NCBI GenBank assembly: GCA_024638815.1
Contig: JAHEJM010000006.1
Span: 1-64,000 of the forward strand
DNA: 64,000 bases
DNA from: Acidimicrobiales bacterium
GTDB lineage: Bacteria > Actinomycetota > Acidimicrobiia > Acidimicrobiales > SZUA-35
Direction: 5' to 3'
This document shows, piece by piece, positions 34,196 through 43,712 of this stretch. The notes beneath the pieces were generated by a model, which ran no database searches, was not told where the DNA came from, and was given only the letters and a program-made list of their open reading frames with translations. Each line of letters opens with the position of its first letter. Positions within the stretch are counted from its first letter, which is position 1. Made by a program: the position numbers and the translations under genes.

Positions 34196-35080
34196 GTGGC
34201 AACCGACAAACGCGAGCGCCAACGTGCGAATCGAGAACTGAAGAAGCAGCTGGAGGACAAGGCCGAACGGCAGGAGCAGGTCCGCCAATACGGGCTCACG
34301 GCAGCCATCGTGGCCATTGCCGTGATCGCCGGGCTCGGGCTGCTCTACGTGGCCACCCGGGGTGGCGACGACGAGGCATCGGAGACCGAAACCGCAGCCG
34401 AGGCCACCGACGACGGCAGCGAGGACACCACGGCAACGACCGAGCCCGAGATCGAGGTTCCCCAGTCGGCGGTCGAGGTCCCCGAACCCGGTGGAACCAT
34501 CGATGGTGAGACCGAATGTCCCCCGGCCGACGGCTCGGCCGAACGCATCACCACGTTCGCCCAGGCCCCACCGATGTGCATCGACCCCGGCAGCACCTAC
34601 ACGGCGGAAGTCACAACCAACCTCGGCACCTTCACCGTCGATCTCGACGCAGAGGCCGCCCCCACCACGGTCAACAACTTCGTGGTACTGGCCCGCTACC
34701 ACTACTACGAGGGCAGCCCGTTCCACCGGATCATCCCCGGTTTCGTCATCCAGGGCGGTGACGCCGTCGGACCGGTGCTGGGCCAGGGCAACCCCGGCTA
34801 TCTGATCGAGGAGGAGCCACCGACCCCGGCCGAGGGTGAACCGGCCTACGAGATCGGTTCGTTCGCCATGGCCAAAGGACCCGGGCCGCAGGCCACCGGG
34901 GCCCAGTTCTTCGTGGTCACCGGCGACGACGGCGTCAATCTGCCCCCCGAGTACTCGCTGTTCGGCACGGTGACCGACGGACTCGATGTGGTGACCGATA
35001 TCGAATCGATTCCCACCACTCCCGACGACTATCCGACCGAACCGATCTACATCGAATCGATCACCATCACCGAGAGCTGA
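34196..35080 (+). CDS. Membrane-anchored cyclophilin-type peptidyl-prolyl isomerase
   Basis: Exported folding catalyst. A basic coiled-coil N-terminus (ERQRANRELKKQLEDKAERQ) leads into one TM helix (GLTAAIVAIAVIAGLGLLYVA, about 33-53). An acidic Thr/Glu linker follows, then the cyclophilin domain (about 130-294) with SPFHRIIPGFVIQGGD and GAQFFVVTGD. Several active-site residues are typical; the usual Trp is absent, as in many bacterial forms. GTG 34196 start. Divergent from lysC. Confidence 0.9.
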   Translation: MATDKRERQRANRELKKQLEDKAERQEQVRQYGLTAAIVAIAVIAGLGLLYVATRGGDDEASETETAAEATDDGSEDTTATTEPEIEVPQSAVEVPEPGGTIDGETECPPADGSAERITTFAQAPPMCIDPGSTYTAEVTTNLGTFTVDLDAEAAPTTVNNFVVLARYHYYEGSPFHRIIPGFVIQGGDAVGPVLGQGNPGYLIEEEPPTPAEGEPAYEIGSFAMAKGPGPQATGAQFFVVTGDDGVNLPPEYSLFGTVTDGLDVVTDIESIPTTPDDYPTEPIYIESITITES

Positions 35081-35211
35081 TCGGGCCCCCGCTACCCGGA
35101 TTGGCGCACGGTGTACGCCGCAACTAGAGTTCAGTTGAGGCGCGTTGTCGATGTCCGCCGTGGACGAAGTCGGCCAACGGCACCTCAACGAACGGCGTCG
35201 CCACCGACGGT

Positions 35212-38211
35212 TTGCCGGGCCACGGCGGCAACGCCCGACTTCCGAGAAAGGCGACGTTGCTCGTGGGGAAGCTCGCACTGGCGATGGGAGCATGCCTGGC
35301 CTTGTTGGCAGGGCTACTTTCTCCTGCCGGTGCCGTCGTCGACCACGACGGACCGAGCCCCGTGCTTCCCGACGTGTCCGGCCGATACGTGGTCGTGATG
35401 GAGGAGGAACCCCTCGTCACCCAGTTCGGCCGCAATGGTCTGCACAGCGCCGAAGCCGGAAACAAGAGCCAGAGCATGAAGGCCGACCACGCCCGCGTCC
35501 TGAGCGGCGCCGGGGTCGACGCCGGCGCCGTCGTCCACGACTACACGGTGGCCCTCAACGGGTTCGCCGTCGAGCTGGACGACACCCAGCTGGCCCGGGT
35601 CCAATCGGCCGACGGGGTCATGATGGTGGTGCCCGAGGTATTCAAGTTCCTCCAGACCGACTCCAGTCCCGACTTCCTGGGATTGACCGGGGAGACGGGG
35701 GCCCACGGCCAGCAGGTGAACGGGGAGGGGGTCGTGGTCGGCATCATCGACAGCGGAATCTGGCCCGAGCATCCCAGCTTCGCCGACGACGGCAGCTACA
35801 ACCAGCCGCCGGTCGAGCCGAGCGATGACCACGGCGACACCTGCAGCTTCGGCAACACCGACCACAACCCCGACGACGCTCCGTTCACGTGCAACAACAA
35901 GCTCATCGGCGCCCGCCACCACACCGCCGCCTACAAAGCCATTGTCGGCCTCGATGAAGACGAGTTCGATTCGGCTCGCGACGATCAGGGACATGGTACC
36001 CATACCGCCTCGACCGCCGCCGGCAATGCCGACGTGGAAGCGACCGTGCTCGGCCGAAACATGGGCCAGATCACCGGTGTCGCACCTCGGGCCCACATCA
36101 TGGCCTACAAGGCGTGCGGGACTCTCGGCTGCGCCGGTTCCGACCTGGCCGCCGCCATCGATCAGGCCGTTGTCGACGGCGTCGATGTCATCAACTACTC
36201 GATCGGCAGCAGCACCCCTGCCCTGGGGCCCGACGACCTGGCGTTCCTTTTCGCCACCGACGCCGGAGTTCGAGTGGCCGCCTCGGCCGGCGATTCGCGT
36301 CGGGACGGGGCAACCGTGGGCAGCCCGGCGTTCGTGCCGTGGCTGACCGCCGTGGCCGCCTCCACCCAGAGCCGGTTCTTCCTCGGCACCGTGGCCCTGG
36401 GTAACGGCCGGTTCTACAACGGTGCCTCGCTCACCGGTTCGTCGGACGAGGCTCCGCTGGTGGATGCCGCCGACGCCGGTGGTGACCTGTGTATTCCCGG
36501 CTCCCTCGATCAAGCCATGGTCGAGGGAGCCGTAGTGTTGTGCCGTCGAGGTGTCATCGCCCGACTGGACAAGAGCCGGGCCGTAGCCCGGGCCGGCGGT
36601 GCCGGCATGGTCATGTACAACGAGGACGACGTCGGCGATCTCAGCCCCGACAGCCATTCTGTTCCCTCGGTCCATGTGGATCTCGAATCCGGCCTGACGA
36701 TCAAGGACTACATCGCCTCGACCGCCTCGCCCACGGCCTCCATCGAGGCCGGCCGATTGGGCCGGTGGCCCGACGCCCCGACCGTGGCCGACTTCTCGCC
36801 TCGAGGCCCCAGCGGCGGCGTCGCCGACATCATCAAGCCCGATATCACCGCCCCCGGGCTCCAGGTTCTGGCCGGGTACTCGCCGCTGGCAATCGGTGGG
36901 ATCGAGGGTGAGCTCTTCGCCGCCCTCGGCGGCACCTCGATGTCGAGTTCTCATGTGGCCGGTGTCCTCGCCCTGCTGGCTCAAGAGCATCCCGAGTGGT
37001 CCGCCGGGGCCGCGAAGTCGGCGATCATGACCACCGCCGACAACGATGTTCTGCACAACGACCGGGTCTCCCCGGCTGACACTTTCGCCATGGGATCGGG
37101 CCATCTCGACATCGGATCACCCAGGCGGCAGGGGTCGGCCTTCCAGCCCGGCCTGGTCTACGAGGCCGGCTACCTCGACCACCTCGGCTTCATCTGCGAC
37201 GCCTTCCCCGGCTTGTTCACCAACCCGGCCGGCACCTGCGGCCGCCTGGCATCGCTCGGTGTGGCCATGGAGGCCGCCGACTTGAACTATCCCTCGATCG
37301 GCGTGGGTGCGCTTTCCGGGACCCGCGTCATCACCCGGACCGTGACCAGCGTGGCCTCCGACCAGGTCCGCCGGACCTACGCAGTCTCGGTCGACGCCCC
37401 CGAGGGCTACGAGGTAGAGGTCCATCCGTCGAACATCCGGCTCAAGTCGGGCCAGTCGGCCACCTTCCAGGTGCGGATAACCAATGTGAGCGCCCCGCTC
37501 GGGGTGTGGCGTCACGGTTCGCTGACCTGGACGTCGAAGGACTTCTCGGTGTACAGCCCGATCGCGGTTCGGGGCGTGTCGTATGCCGCACCGGCACGGG
37601 TGACCGGCAGGGGTGAGACGGCCATGGCCTCGTTCCCCATCACCTTCGGCTACACCAGCGACTACGCGGCGGCCTCCCACGGCCTGCAGCCGGCCGCCGT
37701 GTTCTCCGATACCGTCGCCCAGGACCCGGATCAGGCCTTCTCCCCCAACGACGTGGCCGACGGGGGAGCCGTGCTCCACGAGGTGACCACCGGCGGAGCC
37801 GCACTGTTGCGTATCGCCATGCCGACCGACGCCACCGAGGCCCAGGCCGATCTCGACATCTTCGTCTTCGGCCCGGCCGGCAACCTGGTGGCCACCAGCA
37901 CCGCCGGCGGGACAGACGAGCTCATCGAGCTGGTCCTACCCACCGACGGCACCTACTCCATCTTCGTCCACGGCTGGCAGACTCCCGGCGGCGACTCGGA
38001 CTACGACCTCTACACCTGGGCCGTGTCGGCCTCGCCCGGCGGCAACATGACCATCGATTCGGCTCCCTCCTCGGCGTCGCTCGACGCCACCGAGAATGTC
38101 GCCGTGTCATGGACCGGGGCCGGCGCCGGCCAGTGGCATCTGGGGGCGGTGTCGCACTCCGACGGCTTCGGCCTGATGGGCCTGACCCTGGTGGAGGTCG
38201 ACAACCGGTAG
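35212..38211 (+). CDS. Secreted subtilisin-like serine protease (S8) with PA domain
   Basis: Large exported protease. A signal peptide (LLVGKLALAMGACLALLAGL, ending SPAGA) precedes an I9 propeptide (RYVVVMEEEPL, about 55-150). The catalytic triad is visible: Asp in VVGIIDSGIWPEHPSF, His in DDQGHGTHTASTAAG, Ser in GGTSMSSSHVAGVLALL. A PA domain is inserted before the Ser (about 395-510). Fn3-like and prepeptidase-type C-terminal beta domains follow to residue 999, as in plant-type subtilases. The TTG at 35212 is uncertain; a start near TTG 35257 after GAAAGG would still encode the signal peptide. Confidence 0.92.
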   Translation: MPGHGGNARLPRKATLLVGKLALAMGACLALLAGLLSPAGAVVDHDGPSPVLPDVSGRYVVVMEEEPLVTQFGRNGLHSAEAGNKSQSMKADHARVLSGAGVDAGAVVHDYTVALNGFAVELDDTQLARVQSADGVMMVVPEVFKFLQTDSSPDFLGLTGETGAHGQQVNGEGVVVGIIDSGIWPEHPSFADDGSYNQPPVEPSDDHGDTCSFGNTDHNPDDAPFTCNNKLIGARHHTAAYKAIVGLDEDEFDSARDDQGHGTHTASTAAGNADVEATVLGRNMGQITGVAPRAHIMAYKACGTLGCAGSDLAAAIDQAVVDGVDVINYSIGSSTPALGPDDLAFLFATDAGVRVAASAGDSRRDGATVGSPAFVPWLTAVAASTQSRFFLGTVALGNGRFYNGASLTGSSDEAPLVDAADAGGDLCIPGSLDQAMVEGAVVLCRRGVIARLDKSRAVARAGGAGMVMYNEDDVGDLSPDSHSVPSVHVDLESGLTIKDYIASTASPTASIEAGRLGRWPDAPTVADFSPRGPSGGVADIIKPDITAPGLQVLAGYSPLAIGGIEGELFAALGGTSMSSSHVAGVLALLAQEHPEWSAGAAKSAIMTTADNDVLHNDRVSPADTFAMGSGHLDIGSPRRQGSAFQPGLVYEAGYLDHLGFICDAFPGLFTNPAGTCGRLASLGVAMEAADLNYPSIGVGALSGTRVITRTVTSVASDQVRRTYAVSVDAPEGYEVEVHPSNIRLKSGQSATFQVRITNVSAPLGVWRHGSLTWTSKDFSVYSPIAVRGVSYAAPARVTGRGETAMASFPITFGYTSDYAAASHGLQPAAVFSDTVAQDPDQAFSPNDVADGGAVLHEVTTGGAALLRIAMPTDATEAQADLDIFVFGPAGNLVATSTAGGTDELIELVLPTDGTYSIFVHGWQTPGGDSDYDLYTWAVSASPGGNMTIDSAPSSASLDATENVAVSWTGAGAGQWHLGAVSHSDGFGLMGLTLVEVDNR

Positions 38212-38238
38212 CACGATTCGGTGTACTAGCGTCGGGCC

Positions 38239-39633
38239 ATGACCGAGACCGCTCGTGCCGGCGGCGCACCGACCGGCACCTCCGATGAGCCGACCAGGCT
38301 GGGAGCGGCCTACTACAAGCTGTTCTCGGCCAGCACCATCTCGAACCTGGGCGACGGCATCGGCACCATCGCCTATCTGTGGTTGGCCTCGGCACTGACC
38401 CGGAACGGTCTGCTCATCGGTCTGGTCGGGGTGGCCCAACGGCTGCCCTGGCTCCTGTTCAGCCTCCCGGCCGGAGTCATCACCGACCGGTTCAGCCGGC
38501 GCAAGCTGATGATCTGGTCGAACACGGCCCGGGCCGTGATCACCTTTGCCATCACCGCTGCGGTGTGGATGCGGCAGTCCACCCTGCCCGATCCCGACGC
38601 CCTGGCCGGTGGCGTCGAGGCCACCGAGGACTACGCCCTGTTCGCCGTGGTCCTGCTGGCCGTCCTGCTTCTCGGATCGGCCGAGGTCCTGTACGACAAC
38701 TCGGCCCAGACCTTCATGCCCGCCGTCGTCGACCCGAAGAACCTGGAGAAGGGCAACGGCAGGTTGTGGAGCGCCGAATTGGTGGCCAACACGATCGCCG
38801 GGCCTCCCCTTGGTGCCTTCCTGTTGGCCATCGCCTTCGCCTTCCCGTTCGTGATCGATGCCGGGACCTTCGCCGTGTCGGCCGCCCTGATCGCCTGGAT
38901 CGCCCCGGCCTCCATGCGGCGAGCCGACGGGGCGTCGGCGGCCAAGATGAAAGCCCAGGCCACGAATTGGCGTCAGGATCTCATGGAGGGCGTCAGATGG
39001 CTGTGGGCCCATCCCCTGCTACGCCCGATGGCCATCATCCTCGGTCTGCTCAACATGATCGGCACCCTGACCTTCGCCGTGCTGGTGCTGTTCGCCCAGG
39101 AGATCCTGGAGACCTCCACCACCGAGTTCGCCATCATGGGAACCGGGGCCGCACTGGGTGGCACCGTGGGAGGTTGGGTGGCCCCCCGAATCTCCAAGGC
39201 CATCGGCGAGGGGCCGTCGTTGTGGGCCACCTTGATCGGCGGCGGTGTCACCACCCTGACCATCGGCTTGTCGTCGTGGTGGCCAATCGTCTGGTTCATG
39301 TTCGCCGTGTTCATGCTCCTGGCGGTGCTGTGGAACGTCATCACGGTGAGCCTGCGCCAGACCATCATTCCCGATCACCTACTGGGTCGGGTCAACAGCG
39401 TCTACCGATTCTTCGCCTGGGGGATGATGCCGATCGGAGCGGCCCTGGGCGGGGCCATCATGGTCGTGACCGAGCCGCTGGCCGGGCGGGAACTGGCCCT
39501 GCGAATGCCGTGGTTCGTGGCCGCCGCCATCCACCTGGTGCTGTTCGCCTTCGCCGCCCCGAAGCTGACCACCGCCAACATCCGGGGTGCTCGGGCCGAC
39601 GCCGATCACGAGGGGCGGAGCACCGGCGTGTAG
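38239..39633 (+). CDS. MFS transporter (macrolide-efflux/MFS_3 type)
   Basis: Twelve-TM exporter. The motif-A-like loop ITDRFSRRKLMIWSNTARA follows TM2, and SASTISNLGDGIGTIAYLWLA is the typical TM1. The central loop spans about residues 210-245. The family covers macrolide and enterobactin-type exporters, so the substrate cannot be named. 464 aa. Its 3' end overlaps the convergent lipoprotein ORF by about 176 bp. Confidence 0.88.
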   Translation: MTETARAGGAPTGTSDEPTRLGAAYYKLFSASTISNLGDGIGTIAYLWLASALTRNGLLIGLVGVAQRLPWLLFSLPAGVITDRFSRRKLMIWSNTARAVITFAITAAVWMRQSTLPDPDALAGGVEATEDYALFAVVLLAVLLLGSAEVLYDNSAQTFMPAVVDPKNLEKGNGRLWSAELVANTIAGPPLGAFLLAIAFAFPFVIDAGTFAVSAALIAWIAPASMRRADGASAAKMKAQATNWRQDLMEGVRWLWAHPLLRPMAIILGLLNMIGTLTFAVLVLFAQEILETSTTEFAIMGTGAALGGTVGGWVAPRISKAIGEGPSLWATLIGGGVTTLTIGLSSWWPIVWFMFAVFMLLAVLWNVITVSLRQTIIPDHLLGRVNSVYRFFAWGMMPIGAALGGAIMVVTEPLAGRELALRMPWFVAAAIHLVLFAFAAPKLTTANIRGARADADHEGRSTGV

Positions 39634-40201
39634 CTGGTGCCGGCACGATCTCCGGGCCGTCGCTGACCACCTGGGCGTAGCTCATGCCCGGCTGGGGACA
39701 GCCGTTGGCGGCATCCGGCCACTGGACCATTTCGGCCGACACCACGGTGATGGCCTCGGTCGCCACCCCGAGCCGGCCGGCAAGGTGGTCCTTGGCCTGA
39801 TCCACCAGCGGCTGCAGGGCCGGGTCATCGTCGGCATCGGAACCTCCCGGCGCGGTGAACGGATCCGGGTCGGTGGACGACGTACCGGCCGAGGTCTCGG
39901 GCGACTTCGTCGACTCGGTCTCATCGGGTTCGGTCGTCACCGGAGCGTCCGACTCGTCGCCGACGGCACCGTCGTCACCGTTGCCGGGATCACCGTTGTC
40001 GGGGGAATCGTCACCGTTCATGGTTGGCGTGTCCTTTGCCGAATCGCTGCCGATGGTGGTCGTCTCGTCGGCGGTGGTCGTGGCGCTATCAGGGACGCCG
40101 GTGTTGGTGGTTCCCTCGTCGCCACAGGCGGCAAGGGTCGACAAGATCAGCACCGCCTCCTCCGGCCTCATGAGCCACCGACGGGCCGTGGTGACGCTCA
40201 T
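39458..40201 (-). CDS. Lipoprotein with acidic linker and truncated or shifted C-terminal domain
   Basis: ATG 40201 follows GGAGG; the signal peptide ends VLILSTLAAC, a lipobox. A long Thr/Asp/Gly linker comes next, then a small domain: PLVDQAKDHLAGRLGV, VVSAEMVQWPDAANGCPQPG, MSYAQVVSDGPEIV. In similar actinobacterial proteins this domain continues with a short Gly/Tyr/His-rich end. Here the frame turns Arg/Pro-rich (RRCSAPRDRRR) and runs into the convergent MFS gene. The other frame gives GTSYTPVLRPS and a stop at about 39615, so a frameshift near 39650 is likely. Function unknown. Confidence 0.6.
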   Translation of the reverse strand: MSVTTARRWLMRPEEAVLILSTLAACGDEGTTNTGVPDSATTTADETTTIGSDSAKDTPTMNGDDSPDNGDPGNGDDGAVGDESDAPVTTEPDETESTKSPETSAGTSSTDPDPFTAPGGSDADDDPALQPLVDQAKDHLAGRLGVATEAITVVSAEMVQWPDAANGCPQPGMSYAQVVSDGPEIVPAPATRRCSAPRDRRRPEHPGCWRWSASGRRRRTAPGGWRRPRTTAFAGPVPARPAARSRP

Positions 40202-40241
40202 CGATCCTCCGGACCTCGGACAGTGCGTGCTGTCACCAACC

Positions 40242-40748
40242 CTATTCGGTGACGGAGTCGGGACCAGGTCGGCCCATATGCCCATAATGGCGGGCTTCGC
40301 CCACCACGTAGTGCCGCACCGGGCCCTCACGAAACCGCACGGTCGTGGTGACGGTCAGCCCGTGGGAACGCAACTCGGCGGGGATGTCCCGACGGAAGTC
40401 GTGACCGTAACGACGGTGCCAGAATCCGGCATTGCGCCGCTGGATGTGGTCTCGCCACCCCAGACCGGCGGTCGGTTCCAGGAACAGCAGTCGTTGCCAT
40501 CCGTCCCGCTCCGATGCCTCGAGAATGCGGGCCAGCTGCGCCAGGTACGCCGACGGCCACGACCACAAGACACAATCGGCCACGACGTCGCGAACCCGAT
40601 CGGCCGCCGGCTCCAGCTCGGCCAACGAGCGGGCTCCCGAGGCGTGCAGCACGACCACGTCGTCCGAGGGCACCACCAGCCGCTGACCCAGCCATTGGCG
40701 GGCGGCGGCGCGAGATGTCGGTACACCGAGCAGGGGTTCGAGCTCCAT
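40242..40748 (-). CDS. Methyltransferase-like protein lacking the SAM-binding motif
   Basis: The 168-aa product resembles the second half of class I methyltransferases: VRDVVADCVLWSWPSAYLAQ, then LLFLEPTAGLGWRDHIQRRN, and a C-terminal beta hairpin TVTTTVRFREGPVRHYVVGEARH. The N-terminal glycine-rich SAM motif is not present, only LGVPTSRAAARQWLGQR. It may be a truncated gene or a non-catalytic relative. ATG 40748 start. Divergent from aat; the stop is 41 bp before the lipoprotein start. Confidence 0.5.
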   Translation of the reverse strand: MELEPLLGVPTSRAAARQWLGQRLVVPSDDVVVLHASGARSLAELEPAADRVRDVVADCVLWSWPSAYLAQLARILEASERDGWQRLLFLEPTAGLGWRDHIQRRNAGFWHRRYGHDFRRDIPAELRSHGLTVTTTVRFREGPVRHYVVGEARHYGHMGRPGPDSVTE

Positions 40749-40801
40749 CGACTGGCACGGTAGCGGGGCGGTACGGTGCGCGGAAGGGTACGGTACACAG
40801 T

Positions 40802-41485
40802 GTGGCCCGTCCGCCTGATTCCGCTCTGGGCAGCATCTGGCAGTTTCCTCCCCTCCACGACCTGCCGCCGGAGGAGGACTTCATCGCCGTCGGGGCCGAT
40901 CTGGAGCCGGGCACGATTCTCGGGGCCTACACCCAGGGGTACTTCCCCATGCCCGTCGACCGCCGCCGGATCGGCTGGTTCAGTCCCGACCCGCGGGGCG
41001 TTCTGCGCCCCTCCTCGCTGCAGATGTCGCGGTCGCTGCGGCGCAGCATGCGCCGCTACTCGATCTCGGTCAACCAGGCGTTCGACCAGATACTGGCGGC
41101 CTGCTCCGACCCGGCTCGCCCCAACGGGTGGATTGATCGCCGCATCAAGCGGGCCTACACCCGTCTTCATCATCTGGGCTGGGCCCATTCGGTCGAGGTG
41201 TGGGACGACGACGGGTTGGCCGGCGGGCTCTACGGCATCGGTATCGCCGGGCTTTTCGCCGGTGAGTCCATGTTCCACCGCCGCACCGACGCCTCGAAGG
41301 TGGCGCTGGTTCATCTTGTCGAGCTGCTCGGGACCGGACCGGCCACCATCATCGATGTGCAGTGGCTGACGCCGCACCTGGCCTCGCTGGGAGCGGAGGC
41401 GGTGTCGCGAAACGAGTACCGTCGCCTGCTGACGGCCGCCCTCGACCAGGGCTCCCCCATGGCTCCCGTGCCCGGTTCGTCGTGA
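40802..41485 (+). CDS. aat: Leucyl/phenylalanyl-tRNA-protein transferase
   Basis: Adds Leu or Phe to N-terminal Arg/Lys, creating N-degrons for ClpAP/ClpS. GTG 40802 gives a 227-aa protein, normal length; the track ORF from 40514 is too long. Diagnostic blocks: FIAVGADLEPGTILGAYTQG, FPMPV, IGWFSPDPRGVL, GIGIAGLFAGESMFHR and VQWLTPHLASLGA. Followed 19 bp later by the mutase gene. Confidence 0.94.
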   Translation: MARPPDSALGSIWQFPPLHDLPPEEDFIAVGADLEPGTILGAYTQGYFPMPVDRRRIGWFSPDPRGVLRPSSLQMSRSLRRSMRRYSISVNQAFDQILAACSDPARPNGWIDRRIKRAYTRLHHLGWAHSVEVWDDDGLAGGLYGIGIAGLFAGESMFHRRTDASKVALVHLVELLGTGPATIIDVQWLTPHLASLGAEAVSRNEYRRLLTAALDQGSPMAPVPGSS

Positions 41486-41504
41486 TCGGACAGCGACGGC
41501 CAAA

Positions 41505-43505
41505 ATGAATCGGGTGAGCACGAATCCGAGCACCGATACAACCGGGCCCGCTCGATCAAGGCCATGGATGATGCGGACCTACTCCGGCCACTCCACGGCC
41601 AAGGCATCCAACGAGCTGTACCGGACCAACCTGGCCAAGGGCCAGACCGGGTTGTCGATCGCCTTCGATCTGCCGACCCAGACCGGCTACAACCCTGACC
41701 ACCCACTGGCCAAGGGCGAGGTGGGCAAGGTCGGGGTACCCGTGGTCCACAAGAGTCATATGGCCGCCCTGCTCGACGGCATCCCCGTCGACCGGATGAA
41801 CACCTCGATGACCATCAATGCCCCGGCGTCGTGGCTGCTGGCCCTGTATGTGGTCAATGCCCGAAGCCAGGGAGTGGAGCCGCACCAGCTCCGGGGCACC
41901 ACCCAGAACGACATCATCAAGGAATACCTGAGTCGCGGCACCCACATCTTTCCGCCCGATGCGTCACGGCGGCTGGTGGTCGACATGTTCGCCTACTGCT
42001 CCCGCCACATCCCGAGCTGGAACCCCATGAACGTGTGCTCCTATCACCTCCAGGAGGCAGGAGCGACCCCGGTCCAGGAGATCGCATTTTCGCTTGCCAA
42101 CGCCATTGACGTGCTCGATGCCATCCGCGACAGCGGACAAGTACCGGCCGACGACTTCCCGAGGGTGGTGGCGTCGATGTCGTTCTTCGTCAACGCCGGT
42201 ATCCGGTTCGTGGAGGAGACGTGCAAGATACGGGCCTTCACCACCATGTGGGACCGCCTCACCGCCGAACGGTACGGCATCTCCGACCCCAAGGCCCGCC
42301 GGTTCCGCTATGGGGTCCAGGTCAACTCGCTCGGCCTGACCGAATCCCAGCCCGAGAACAACGTGCAGCGCATCGTGCTCGAGGCGCTGGGCGTGACCCT
42401 GTCGGCCGACGCCCGGGCCCGATCCATCCAGCTCCCGGCATGGAACGAGGCCCTGGGTCTGCCCCGGCCTTGGGATCAGCAGTGGTCGCTGCGAATCCAG
42501 CAGGTTCTGGCCTTCGAGACCGATCTGCTGGAGTACGGCGACATCTTCACCGGCTCGCATGTCATCGAGGCCAAGACCAACGAGCTCATGGAAGCGGCCC
42601 AGGCCGAGTTGGACGAGGTGATCGAGTTGGGTGGCGCGTTCGCCGCCATCGACGAACTCAAGGTCCGCCTGGTCCGGTCCCACGCCGAGCGGGTGCGCCG
42701 GATCGAGGGCGGGCAACAAACCGTGGTCGGCGTCAACGAGTTCACCGACACCGCCCCCTCTCCCCTCTACGACCCCGATGCCGACCATTCCGACTCCATC
42801 CTCCGGGTCGATCCGGCGGTGGGCGATCAGATGATCGAGGATCTGGAGCGGTGGCGGGCCGAACGGGACGACGCCGAGGTGGAGGCGGCGCTGGAGGAGC
42901 TGGGCCGGGTCGCCGGTACCGGCGACAACATCATGGACGCCACCTTGACCCTGGCCGAGGTGGGCGGTACCACCGGCGAGTGGGCCGACTGCCTGCGGGC
43001 CGCCTTCGGTGAGTACCGAGCCCCCACCGGGGTCCACGGCGCGTCCGGATCATCGACCGAATCCATCGCCCTGAGGACGGTGGCCGACCGCATCCGGGCG
43101 ACCGCCACCCCGCCACCCCGCCTGCTACTGGCCAAGCCCGGCCTCGACGGCCACTCCAACGGGGCGGAGCAGATTGCGGTGGCGGCCCGCAACGCCGGAA
43201 TGGAGGTCATCTACGAGGGGATCCGGGTCACGCCGAGCCGGATCGCCGACACCGCCCGGGACGAGGATCCCGACATCATCGGGCTCTCCATCCTGTCCGG
43301 CAGCCATCTGGAGTTGGTGCCGGAGACGGTGCGGCTACTGCGCCAGGCCGGGGTTGACGCGCCGGTTGTGGTCGGGGGCATCATCCCGGCCGCCGACCAG
43401 GGGGCGCTGCTCGATGCCGGGGTGGCCCGGATCTTCACCCCCAAGGACTTCCAGGTCTCCGACATCGTGCAGGCCCTGGTCGATCTGGCCCTCGAACACC
43501 GGTAA
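41505..43505 (+). CDS. meaA: Ethylmalonyl-CoA mutase (MeaA-type, B12-dependent)
   Basis: Adenosylcobalamin-dependent isomerisation of ethylmalonyl-CoA to methylsuccinyl-CoA in the ethylmalonyl-CoA pathway. The catalytic TIM barrel (about 20-500) starts RPWMMRTYSGHSTAKASNEL and has LSIAFDLPTQTGYNPDHPL and MNTSMTINAPASWLLALY, the Ecm/MeaA pattern as opposed to methylmalonyl-CoA mutase (YAGFSTA..THRGYDSDH). The C-terminal B12 domain (about 540-666) has DGHSNG and GGIIPAADQ. 666 aa fits the family. Crotonyl-CoA carboxylase/reductase and the rest of the pathway are not in this window. cobUTS lies 3 kb downstream. Confidence 0.9.
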   Translation: MNRVSTNPSTDTTGPARSRPWMMRTYSGHSTAKASNELYRTNLAKGQTGLSIAFDLPTQTGYNPDHPLAKGEVGKVGVPVVHKSHMAALLDGIPVDRMNTSMTINAPASWLLALYVVNARSQGVEPHQLRGTTQNDIIKEYLSRGTHIFPPDASRRLVVDMFAYCSRHIPSWNPMNVCSYHLQEAGATPVQEIAFSLANAIDVLDAIRDSGQVPADDFPRVVASMSFFVNAGIRFVEETCKIRAFTTMWDRLTAERYGISDPKARRFRYGVQVNSLGLTESQPENNVQRIVLEALGVTLSADARARSIQLPAWNEALGLPRPWDQQWSLRIQQVLAFETDLLEYGDIFTGSHVIEAKTNELMEAAQAELDEVIELGGAFAAIDELKVRLVRSHAERVRRIEGGQQTVVGVNEFTDTAPSPLYDPDADHSDSILRVDPAVGDQMIEDLERWRAERDDAEVEAALEELGRVAGTGDNIMDATLTLAEVGGTTGEWADCLRAAFGEYRAPTGVHGASGSSTESIALRTVADRIRATATPPPRLLLAKPGLDGHSNGAEQIAVAARNAGMEVIYEGIRVTPSRIADTARDEDPDIIGLSILSGSHLELVPETVRLLRQAGVDAPVVVGGIIPAADQGALLDAGVARIFTPKDFQVSDIVQALVDLALEHR

Positions 43506-43712
43506 ACGGACACCCCAACCGGCGGCCGCATCCACTAGACTCCCGGCTACCCGCCTCGGCCTCGTCGTGCCCCGCACGGTGGCCGAGCCGGGACCGTCGC
43601 AACCAGCGCTTGACTCCGCCGGTACCGTGCCGATGGATATGGCGACCCTGCCGGGACTCCGAACTATGGCCAACAACAGCATCACCATCCACTCATCGTC
43701 GAGGTTGCCGCG

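Noticed and set aside
32855-35293. 812-aa lysC ORF
   Set aside because: Residues upstream of GTG 34084 are antisense to the cyclophilin gene and lack homology.
43610-43640. Sigma-A promoter TTGACT...GGATAT before the GGDEF gene
   Set aside because: Spacing is 19 nt and the -10 match is poor; not reliable by eye.
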